From Thermococci archaeon (GTDB lineage Archaea > Methanobacteriota_B > Thermococci > Thermococcales > Thermococcaceae): a DNA stretch of 10,948 bases. Where the stretch lies: positions 1 through 10,948 of the forward strand of contig QMUF01000042.1 of assembly GCA_003663525.1 (NCBI GenBank), read 5' to 3'. Shown here one piece after another: positions 1 to 4,946 of this stretch. The position numbers and the translations under genes were made by a program. The notes beneath the pieces are model-generated. The model worked only from the letters and a program-made list of their open reading frames with translations. It searched no databases and had not been told where the DNA came from. The first letter of the stretch is position 1; each line of letters opens with the position of its first letter.

Positions 1-369
1 GCTAGGGAGTGTTGTCTTAGCATGCTCACCAGAGAGTTTTCTGAAAGTAAAATAGTAAAATAAGTATTCCAAACTTATTTTTGAAATATCTTTGAACTGA
101 AGATAAAATGTTGTATCTGAAGGCCAACAGGGTTGTTTTATCAAATAGACGGAACCCGCAGTACCCTTACGTCCAATTACAAGAGTGGGAAAAGTTATCA
201 AAGCTTCATTAACGTATGCATAAATGCCACTTGAGCCTACTGCAGGAATATCGCCTTTTTCTTTAGGGATGGACTTACCATATTTGACCTTTGCAATTTC
301 CTTAATTTTAACAACTTCCCACTCCTCCGGAATCTTGCCGATTGGAGTTTTCTTGAACTTGGTTTCCAT
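1..369 (-). CDS. hsdS: Type I restriction-modification specificity subunit HsdS (3' truncated by window edge)
   Basis: This is the N-terminal 123 codons of a type I R-M specificity subunit; the frame is still open at base 1. HsdS carries the target recognition domains that choose the DNA site methylated by the HsdM-HsdS complex. The opening reads METKFKKTPIGKIPEEWEVV, the classic start of an HsdS TRD (a 'T-x-IGxIPxxW' signature), followed by a KYGKSIPK segment and a GRKGTAGSVY segment typical of the same domain. The start at 369 was chosen because GAGGTGA (376-382) lies 6 nt upstream; an in-frame ATG at 375 abuts that site and is less likely. The gene begins 11 nt after the stop of the upstream membrane-protein gene, and its ribosome binding site overlaps that stop, so it belongs to the same operon as hsdM. 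Family assignment is from motif recognition; the DNA target cannot be read from it. Confidence 0.85.
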   Translation of the reverse strand, partial: METKFKKTPIGKIPEEWEVVKIKEIAKVKYGKSIPKEKGDIPAVGSSGIYAYVNEALITFPTLVIGRKGTAGSVYLIKQPCWPSDTTFYLQFKDISKISLEYLFYYFTFRKLSGEHAKTTLPS

Positions 370-375
370 TATCAT

Positions 376-382
376 TCACCTC
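376..382 (-). promoter_or_regulatory. Ribosome binding site of hsdS
   Basis: GAGGTGA on the minus strand, complementary to the archaeal 16S 3' end, sits 6 nt before the ATG at 369 and overlaps the TGA stop (381-383) of the preceding gene. It decides between the two in-frame ATGs at 375 and 369 in favour of 369. Confidence 0.7.
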
Positions 383-734
383 AAGTAAGGAGTATTATGC
401 CACCTACAAATACTGAGTTATACATGAACGCAACAGTATAAAAGAAGCCTGAGAGTGATGTATCGCTCCAATATGCTAGTATTGCAATAAATCCAAGAAC
501 TAAGCCAACATTGGCATAGAGGCACAAAAATGGACTGGAAATTCTTTGGGCTATTAAGTATATATTCAATGCGATAACATTGGCAAAGAGCGATGGGCGG
601 GATATGAAGTGTTTTTCAACAAGAAAGCCGACGATTATCATAGCAAATGCTCCCAATTTGTCGAGAAACTCTGGATTGGCAAGTGAGGGGAATAACTGAA
701 CAAGGATGTACCCCTCAGTTATGCCTTCGATCAT
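381..734 (-). CDS. Unrecognised 117-aa membrane protein within the hsd operon (second of two)
   Basis: I do not recognise this protein. It is very hydrophobic, with about four probable membrane-spanning segments near residues 24-39, 48-63, 67-88 and 96-115, and few charged residues outside the loops (for example EKHFISRP between the first two). There is no clear signal peptide or catalytic motif. The ATG overlaps the stop of the upstream membrane-protein gene as ATGA (731-734), which suggests translational coupling, and the stop overlaps the ribosome binding site of hsdS. It therefore lies inside a continuous hsdM-to-hsdS transcription unit. A role linked to the restriction-modification system (membrane anchoring, sensing of invading DNA, or an effector) is inference from position only. 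It could instead be an unrelated gene pair inserted into the operon. Existence as a gene is well supported by the packing; function is unknown. Confidence 0.7.
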   Translation of the reverse strand: MIEGITEGYILVQLFPSLANPEFLDKLGAFAMIIVGFLVEKHFISRPSLFANVIALNIYLIAQRISSPFLCLYANVGLVLGFIAILAYWSDTSLSGFFYTVAFMYNSVFVGGIILLT

Positions 735-1081
735 ATTCCAAACCCTCCCATATCACTTCTCCCACTGCGAGATAATGGAAACCCCATGAAAAATCCCATC
801 CACGGTGGAACTACAAGCTGGATAACGTAATTTGTTAGATCTTCGAAGTATTTGATAGTAAAATTGGTAATTAGTGTGACATTTCCCGAGTGGCCAACAT
901 TCCAAGCATGTTGAAATCCATAAGGGCCTAGAGTGTAGAGGTAAATGAATCCCAATAGGGTCGTACTACCCCAGAGCACAGAAATAATTCTACCAATTTT
1001 GGTTAAGTTTAGGGCTATCCAAACCACCAATTGAAAAACGAACATCATCCAAAATATTGGAGACTCAGATACCATCGTCAA
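731..1081 (-). CDS. Unrecognised ~116-aa membrane protein within the hsd operon (first of two)
   Basis: I do not recognise this protein. Probable membrane segments lie near residues 9-26, 32-52 and 84-101; the loop between the second and third (about 54-78) is polar and aromatic and contains two potential N-glycosylation-type sites (NVT, NFT). The C-terminal 15 residues are glycine/serine/arginine rich. Two starts are possible: TTG at 1081, which overlaps the hsdM stop as TTGA (1078-1081) with a GGAG site 8 nt upstream inside hsdM, or ATG at 1075, two codons later. The TTG is preferred because the next junction (731-734) is also a 4-nt overlap. It directly follows hsdM and precedes another small membrane protein and hsdS on the same strand. 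Function is unknown; involvement with the R-M enzyme is inferred from position alone. Confidence 0.65.
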   Translation of the reverse strand: MTMVSESPIFWMMFVFQLVVWIALNLTKIGRIISVLWGSTTLLGFIYLYTLGPYGFQHAWNVGHSGNVTLITNFTIKYFEDLTNYVIQLVVPPWMGFFMGFPLSRSGRSDMGGFGI

Positions 1082-2625
1082 TACCCCAGCTCCTTCAAAT
1101 ATCCCTCAATCTCCTCATCAACCTTAACAATCTCTTCGTTAATCCCCTTCAGCTCCTCCCACTCGGCTTTAACGTCAATCTCCTCCTCTTCCTCTATTGG
1201 GAAGACATAAAGCGTAACATTCAGGTTAAAGTCGTTCTCCTTTATCTCCTCCAAGGTTACAACCCTAGAGAAACCATCCCCATCCTTGAACTCATTGTAA
1301 GCTTTTACGATCTTCTCGATGTTCTTCTCTCCCAAGCGGTTTAACTTCCTAACCTCCGGGTGCTTCTCATACTCAAGCGAAGCATTGATAAAGAGAACCT
1401 TCCCCTTCCTCTCCTTTGGCTTTGCTTTGTTAAAGACCATTATCGCTCCCGGCGCTCCAGTATTGTAGAACAGCTTCTCTGGCAACAAAATGACACACTC
1501 AAGCAAATCATCTTTAACAATCCTTGACCTTATTCTCTTCTCAGCTCCTCCTCTAAATAAGGCACCATTATCAATTACTATTCCAATTCTGCCGTTATCT
1601 TTAGCACTTGCGAGCATGTGCTGGATCCAAGCCCAATCTGCAGAATTGTTTGGTGGATAACCGTACTTAAAGCGCTCCTCTTTAAATTCCGCTTTCTTTA
1701 AAGTTCCCTCTCCATACCCATCCTGATTCCATGGGGGATTTGCAATAACAACGTCAAAACGCTTTAACTTCTCCCCCTCTTTGAAAATCGGCCTTAGGAG
1801 AGTATCTCCAACCACTAATTTGGCATCTTTAATTCCGTGGATCATCATGTTCATCTCGGCCAGAGCATAGGTGGTTGGATTCACTTCTTGACCATAAAGA
1901 AATAGTTTCTTGGCCTCACTTTCCCCAAACTTTTCTTTAACGTGAAGATAACTGCCAATAAGCATGCCACCGGAACCTAAAGCGGGATCATAAACTTCTT
2001 CACCTGGCCTTGGATCAAGGATTTCAACTAGAAGTTTGATAACTTCTCTTGGAGTGTATACTTCTCCCTCTTTGGCTTTCTGTGGGGCAAAATACCTTAG
2101 AATCCACTCATAGGCATCACCCAAAACGTCTGGAGAGGCGTTCTTCAAATCAAGACCGCTGAAAAGTTCAAAGAGCTGCTTAAGAATCTCTGCATTATCT
2201 CTATGAAGGAGAAACTCCATGAAATCAAATCTATCAACCACACCACGCAAGTTTGGATTAAGCTCAGCCAGCTTTTTAAGGGCATCAGAAAGGGTTTGAG
2301 GGAGCTTTTCTATGTCCTTTTCACGGAGAGTTCTCCAGAGGTATTCTGGAGGATACTTTATGGTGTAAGCACTTTCGTCTTTCAATGCTATTTTCTTAGC
2401 TTCTTCCTTGCTTAAGCCTTCATTAATTAGAGTTTCTACATACCTTTCAAACTCTTTTTCCCACTCATCGCTTAATCTTTTTAAGAAGAGTAGCAAAAGG
2501 AGATATTTGTAATCGACACGAGTTCTTATTAAATCTGCTCCTTTTTTTAGAACTCTCTCGATTTCTTCCCTTGTGACTATTTTTTCTTGTTTAACCTTAA
2601 CATATTCTGTTAATTTCTTTTCCAC
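1078..2625 (-). CDS. hsdM: Type I restriction-modification DNA methyltransferase subunit HsdM (N6-adenine)
   Basis: HsdM transfers a methyl group from S-adenosylmethionine to adenine N6 in the site chosen by HsdS. In the 515-aa form counted from the GTG at 2625, residues 20-150 form the helical HsdM N-terminal domain, EVYTPREV at about 188-195 is the conserved segment that opens the N6-Mtase domain, DPALGSGG (213-220) is the SAM-binding motif I, and NPPW (296-299) is the catalytic motif IV. Motif I has Leu where Cys is usual (DPACGSGG). The acidic C-terminus looks helical or coiled. Length is close to characterised HsdM proteins. The frame extends to a TTG at 2670, but GGTGA at 2631-2635 lies 5 nt before the GTG at 2625, and the predicted transcription start (about 2650) falls downstream of 2670, so 2625 is chosen. 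It is first in an operon with two membrane proteins and hsdS; no hsdR lies in the window. Confidence 0.93.
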   Translation of the reverse strand: MEKKLTEYVKVKQEKIVTREEIERVLKKGADLIRTRVDYKYLLLLLFLKRLSDEWEKEFERYVETLINEGLSKEEAKKIALKDESAYTIKYPPEYLWRTLREKDIEKLPQTLSDALKKLAELNPNLRGVVDRFDFMEFLLHRDNAEILKQLFELFSGLDLKNASPDVLGDAYEWILRYFAPQKAKEGEVYTPREVIKLLVEILDPRPGEEVYDPALGSGGMLIGSYLHVKEKFGESEAKKLFLYGQEVNPTTYALAEMNMMIHGIKDAKLVVGDTLLRPIFKEGEKLKRFDVVIANPPWNQDGYGEGTLKKAEFKEERFKYGYPPNNSADWAWIQHMLASAKDNGRIGIVIDNGALFRGGAEKRIRSRIVKDDLLECVILLPEKLFYNTGAPGAIMVFNKAKPKERKGKVLFINASLEYEKHPEVRKLNRLGEKNIEKIVKAYNEFKDGDGFSRVVTLEEIKENDFNLNVTLYVFPIEEEEEIDVKAEWEELKGINEEIVKVDEEIEGYLKELGY

Positions 2626-2629
2626 AGTT

Positions 2630-2636
2630 ATCACCC
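2630..2636 (-). promoter_or_regulatory. Ribosome binding site of hsdM
   Basis: GGGTGAT on the minus strand, with GGTGA ending 5 nt before the GTG codon at 2625-2623. It is the reason for choosing the GTG start over the upstream TTG at 2670. Confidence 0.65.
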
Positions 2637-2673
2637 AGGTAATAGTTTCCCAGAGAAAATATTGGAACAAGAG

Positions 2674-2690
2674 AATATAAAACTTATTTA
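2674..2690 (-). promoter_or_regulatory. Predicted promoter (TATA) of the hsd operon
   Basis: The minus strand reads TTTTATATTC around 2682-2673, preceded by a purine-rich AAATAAG element. The expected archaeal start site about 25 nt downstream (near 2650) leaves a short leader containing the GGGTGAT site before the GTG at 2625. It is the only TATA-like element in the 120-bp gap between hsdM and the MBL gene that fits this spacing. Confidence 0.45.
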
Positions 2691-2745
2691 GTTTAGAGTG
2701 GTTAGACTATTGATTTGCTATGGTATTTTTAATTAGCCTTCATCA

Positions 2746-3369
2746 TCAAAGCCTCTCCACTAACTCCCTCAACTTCTCCTTCCCCTCGTTCAAGATCGGC
2801 TTTCCGTGACTTGGCAACAAATGCACAAAATCAACGTCCAAAAGCCTTCTTATGGCTTCCCTGTTCTTCATTGGATCTAAAGAATACTGATGAGGAATCT
2901 CCTCCAGCTTTTCGTTCTCTTCCATAACCAAATCTCCAACAAAGAGCGCTTTGGTTTCCAAGTCTAGCAAGCAAATGCTCCCAGGTGTATGCCCTGGAGA
3001 ATGAATAACTTTCAACCCATGAATCTCGTCATCATCTTTTAGGCTTATTTCCACTTCTACTGGGGTTATCATTCTTCCGAAGGTCTTTTCTCCGGTCAAA
3101 TAAGGAATTTCCTCTTCATGGGCCGCTACATTAGCCCCGGTAGCGTCTTTTAAGGTTTTCAAAGATCCTACATGATCATAGTGAGCGTGGGTAATGATTA
3201 TAGTCTCAACTTCCTCTGGGAACCTTCTAAGGGAATCTATATACTCTAGAACCTTTTCGTATTCCTCTGGCAGGCCGGCATCTATGGCTATAATCTTCTC
3301 CTTCCTAACTATTAAGTACACATTTGCAAAGGTATTATCCACAAGGTGGATGTCTCCTATAACTTTCAT
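2746..3369 (-). CDS. Metallo-beta-lactamase-fold hydrolase
   Basis: A 207-aa MBL-fold protein with the full set of metal ligands: HAHYDH at 61-66 (HxHxDH), His127 in SPGHTPG, Asp146 in VGDLV and His188 in PSHG. A two-metal hydrolase is therefore expected, probably cytoplasmic, since no signal peptide is visible. The substrate cannot be told: families of this size include glyoxalase II-like thioesterases, lactonases and phosphodiesterases, and the single-domain layout without a C-terminal helical extension is typical of uncharacterised archaeal members. The frame opens at 3423, but GGTGAT sits 7 nt before the ATG at 3369, where the sequence MKVIGDIHLVDN begins the MBL fold directly, so 3369 is used. 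It is divergent from phr, with 143 bp between the two starts. The two genes may share regulatory DNA. Confidence 0.88.
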   Translation of the reverse strand: MKVIGDIHLVDNTFANVYLIVRKEKIIAIDAGLPEEYEKVLEYIDSLRRFPEEVETIIITHAHYDHVGSLKTLKDATGANVAAHEEEIPYLTGEKTFGRMITPVEVEISLKDDDEIHGLKVIHSPGHTPGSICLLDLETKALFVGDLVMEENEKLEEIPHQYSLDPMKNREAIRRLLDVDFVHLLPSHGKPILNEGKEKLRELVERL

Positions 3370-3431
3370 AATGAAATCACCATTTTTGCATTGGACTTTA
3401 TTCTTAAAGTGGTTTTTGCCCATAATGCACC

Positions 3432-3446
3432 AAAAGATTTAAGTAT
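3432..3446 (+). promoter_or_regulatory. Predicted BRE/TATA of phr, nearly symmetric and possibly shared with the divergent MBL gene
   Basis: The plus strand reads AAAAGATTTAAGTATG, a purine-rich BRE followed by a TTTAAG TATA-like core, placing the phr start near 3466 and giving a leader of roughly 45 nt. The opposite strand reads CATACTTAAATC, which could serve the MBL gene with a start near 3412. I infer this from spacing only; neither start is proven. Confidence 0.4.
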
Positions 3447-3450
3447 GAAT

Positions 3451-3474
3451 TTTATTTACATTAAGTTAGATTAG
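3451..3474 (+). promoter_or_regulatory. Candidate Phr operator in the phr promoter
   Basis: The Phr consensus from Pyrococcus furiosus, as I recall it, is TTTA-N3-AC-N5-GT-N1-A-N2-AAAA. Here TTTA (3451-3454), AC (3458-3459), GT (3465-3466) and A (3468) all match at the exact spacing; the final AAAA is TTAG. The site covers the transcription start predicted from the TATA element at about 3438-3444, as in the known autoregulated phr promoter, so binding would block the promoter. Confidence 0.5.
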
Positions 3475-3512
3475 GAAATAAAATATCATGGTTATTGCTG
3501 GGGTGGGAGAGG

Positions 3513-4118
3513 ATGGAAGAGCACGGGAGACTGCTTGATGTGCTTGGAAACGAGACGAGACGAAGGATATTATTATTACTTACGAAAAGGCCTTATTTTA
3601 TTAGTGAGCTTTCTAAAGAACTTAATGTGGGCCAGAAAGCAGTTCTTGAACATTTGCGAATTCTAGAAGGAGCAGGTTTGATAGAGGGAAGGGTGGAGAA
3701 AATCCCGAGGGGAAGGCCAAGAAAGTATTATCAAATCAAGCGCGGCATTAGGCTGGAGGTTCTTTTGACTCCTCATTCATTTGGAACGGAGATGTATGAG
3801 CCAAAGGTCCCAAGGATCACTAAAGAGTATGAGGAAGTAAAACAGCTCATAAAGTCCAGAGACCCCGCAGAGATTAAAGTTAAGGAACTTGCAGACTTCT
3901 TAAATGAAATCGAGGAAAGAATAGAAGAGTACATGAGAATGAAGAGTGAGCTTGAGGAAGTTAGAATGTTGGCTGAAACTTATATGCGAAATCTTATGCT
4001 GAGAGTTGCCAAGGAAAGCGAAGATCACTTTGATGAGCTTTTAAAAGAATTCGAAGGAATACTACCAAGAGAGCTTATTGAAGAGCTAAAAAGGATAAAG
4101 AAGGAGTTCTGCATTTAA
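3513..4118 (+). CDS. phr: Heat-shock transcriptional regulator Phr (ArsR-like winged helix)
   Basis: A 201-aa DNA-binding repressor closely resembling Phr of Pyrococcus furiosus (about 202 aa), which represses Hsp20, an AAA+ ATPase and itself at normal temperature. Residues 1-80 are the winged helix: [13 protein letters not shown] is the ArsR-type helix, [20 protein letters not shown] the helix-turn-helix, and [11 protein letters not shown] (65-75) the basic wing. Residues 120-200 are long charged helices that should form the dimer. The frame opens at a TTG (3495), but the ATG at 3513 gives the family's usual N-terminus and follows the GGGGTGGGAGAGG purine tract, so it is used. It is divergent from an MBL hydrolase and convergent with rps17e, their stop codons overlapping by 4 nt (4115-4118). 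The upstream candidate operator suggests autoregulation. Identity is from remembered similarity to Phr; the regulon is inferred. Confidence 0.9.
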   Translation: MEEHGRLLDVLGNETRRRILLLLTKRPYFISELSKELNVGQKAVLEHLRILEGAGLIEGRVEKIPRGRPRKYYQIKRGIRLEVLLTPHSFGTEMYEPKVPRITKEYEEVKQLIKSRDPAEIKVKELADFLNEIEERIEEYMRMKSELEEVRMLAETYMRNLMLRVAKESEDHFDELLKEFEGILPRELIEELKRIKKEFCI

Positions 4119-4318
4119 AGGATTTTTCCTTCTTCTTTAAGCCTTACGAGCCTTGTAACATATCCCGCTATCCTGTTTCTCATAGTTTTGCTGGTAATGT
4201 TCGTGAGTTCCTCAACTTTCTTCTTGTTGTGCTCGAAGTCTCTTGCAAACTCATTTGGATACCTATTAAATAGCTCTCTCGCGGTTCTTTTAATAAAACC
4301 TTGTTTGATATTTCCCAT
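4115..4318 (-). CDS. rps17e: 30S ribosomal protein S17e
   Basis: A 67-aa basic protein of the archaeal/eukaryotic small-subunit family S17e (eS17). It matches the family along its whole length: MGNIKQ at the start, [21 protein letters not shown] in the middle and the highly conserved [21 protein letters not shown] near the end. Archaeal S17e is normally about 60-70 aa, so it is complete. The ATG at 4318 is preceded by a purine-rich GGAGGGATGAGGA stretch. It is transcribed towards phr, and its TAA (4115-4117) overlaps the phr TAA (4116-4118), so the two mRNAs are complementary at their 3' ends. A TATA-like element at 4372-4379 fits a leader of about 30 nt. It stands as a single gene rather than in a large ribosomal-protein operon. 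Confidence 0.95.
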   Translation of the reverse strand: MGNIKQGFIKRTARELFNRYPNEFARDFEHNKKKVEELTNITSKTMRNRIAGYVTRLVRLKEEGKIL

Positions 4319-4371
4319 TCCTCATCCCTCCGATAATCTTGAGTTGTTTCACTCCCAAATCAAGTGAGGCT

Positions 4372-4385
4372 GTTTTAAACTTTTC
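4372..4385 (-). promoter_or_regulatory. Predicted promoter of rps17e
   Basis: The minus strand reads GAAAAGTTTAAAAC: a purine-rich BRE then a TTTAAAA box. The start expected about 25 nt downstream (near 4350) leaves about 32 nt before the ATG at 4318. The TATA of the divergent gene at 4395-4402 is nearly symmetric and is an alternative, with a longer leader. Confidence 0.45.
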
Positions 4386-4388
4386 CCA

Positions 4389-4402
4389 ACCAAATTTATA
4401 AA
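4389..4402 (+). promoter_or_regulatory. Predicted promoter of the DUF371 gene (leaderless)
   Basis: ACCAAATTTATAAA combines a BRE-like ACCAAA with a strong TTTATAAA box (4395-4402). The box centre is about 26 nt before the ATG at 4424, the usual TATA-to-start distance in archaea, so transcription should begin at or within a few bases of the start codon. Confidence 0.6.
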
Positions 4403-4423
4403 GCTTCCCTTTAAGGACTATAC

Positions 4424-4846
4424 ATGATTAAAGAAACCATTATCTGTTATGGGCATAAGAATGTCAAAGCAACCCATCGTTCGACGCTAGAAATAACTAA
4501 AGAGGATTACCTAACTCCTCGAGGTGACTGTATTATATGTGTAAAAGCAAACAAAGGGCTGAAGGAATTAAGTGATGAGATAAAAGAGGCTTTGAAGAGT
4601 GGAAAAAAGGTTAAAATCAGAATAACAGCGGATGACATTGTTGATGAATTGGAGGCCGTTGGTGATGAGAGATTGACTTTTGAGAATGAGATCTCTATGG
4701 TGATAAGGAAGAGTGAGTATGTTGATGGTAGAACTCTGGCAATAAGGGCCAATAAGGCCGCAAGGGATATTAAAAGAGAGCTTGTGGAAAAGCTGAAGAA
4801 TCCAGAGCAAATGGTTGTTGTTGAGATAATCGCGGGTGAATCATGA
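4424..4846 (+). CDS. DUF371 family protein
   Basis: A 140-aa protein of the archaeal DUF371 family, whose function is not known to me. The family signature is visible at the N-terminus: GHKNVKATHRSTLEITKED (10-28) with His11 and His18, followed by LTPRGDCIICVKANKGL (about 29-45). The rest alternates charged helices and beta strands, with DERLTFENEISMVIRKSEYVDGRTLAIRANKAA (about 80-112) conserved-looking. There is no signal peptide or membrane segment, so it is cytoplasmic. The start at 4424 is fixed by the TATA box 26 nt upstream, implying a leaderless or nearly leaderless mRNA; only a weak AAGGA is present before it. The gene is divergent from rps17e and stands alone before the ATPase gene. 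Family assignment is confident; a nucleic-acid or metabolic role would be a guess. Confidence 0.88.
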   Translation: MIKETIICYGHKNVKATHRSTLEITKEDYLTPRGDCIICVKANKGLKELSDEIKEALKSGKKVKIRITADDIVDELEAVGDERLTFENEISMVIRKSEYVDGRTLAIRANKAARDIKRELVEKLKNPEQMVVVEIIAGES

Positions 4847-4886
4847 GGTGTTGATCTTTCTATCTATTTATGGTGGGAGTTTTAAC

Positions 4887-4900
4887 GAAAGCTTTTTATT
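4887..4900 (+). promoter_or_regulatory. Predicted promoter (BRE/TATA) of the ATPase gene
   Basis: GAAAGCTTTTTATT contains a BRE-like GAAAG and a CTTTTTATT TATA-like core. The start site would fall near 4920, inside the second unit of the tandem dyad repeat at 4899-4946, leaving a 12-15 nt leader with GGGGTG (4921-4926) 8 nt before the ATG at 4935. Confidence 0.5.
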
Positions 4901-4946
4901 ACGTTGAATGTAATTTACATGGGGTGTAAATTATATGGTGTGTAAA
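4899..4946 (+). repeat. Three tandem 16-bp dyad repeats over the ATPase promoter and start codon
   Basis: Three head-to-tail 16-bp units: 4899-4914 (ttacgttgaatgtaat), 4915-4930 (ttacatggggtgtaaa) and 4931-4946 (ttatatggtgtgtaaa). Units 2 and 3 agree at 14 of 16 bases, units 1 and 2 at 11 of 16. Each is a dyad, TTAC-N7-GTAA (TTAT in unit 3). Unit 2 sits in a longer perfect inverted repeat with 9-bp arms, 4911-4919 and 4925-4933, around TGGGG. The array starts at the TATA box, covers the expected transcription start, and its third unit contains the ATG (4935-4937) and codons 2-4. It is probably an operator array; the binding protein is unknown, perhaps the ATPase itself through its C-terminal winged helix. 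Confidence 0.65.

Noticed and set aside
1057..1344. Open plus-strand frame of 95 codons
   Set aside because: It lies antisense inside the 3' end of hsdM and the start of the next gene, has no promoter or ribosome binding site, and its leucine-rich translation is the mirror of hsdM's charged C-terminus.
2203..2415. Open plus-strand frame of 70 codons inside hsdM
   Set aside because: Antisense shadow of the conserved HsdM N-terminal domain; no translation signals.
3488..3497. TGGTTA near the phr start as the TGGTAA element of a Phr site
   Set aside because: The flanking TTTA and AAAA elements are not at the required distances, and the site at 3451-3474 fits the consensus much better.
4507..4810. 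Two open minus-strand frames opposite the DUF371 gene
   Set aside because: The plus-strand DUF371 gene has recognisable family motifs and a promoter; these frames have neither.
4890..4914. Phr operator in the ATPase promoter, since Phr controls an AAA+ ATPase in P. furiosus
   Set aside because: The AC/GT half-sites are 7 nt apart instead of 5, and this ATPase belongs to a different family from the heat-shock AAA+ target.
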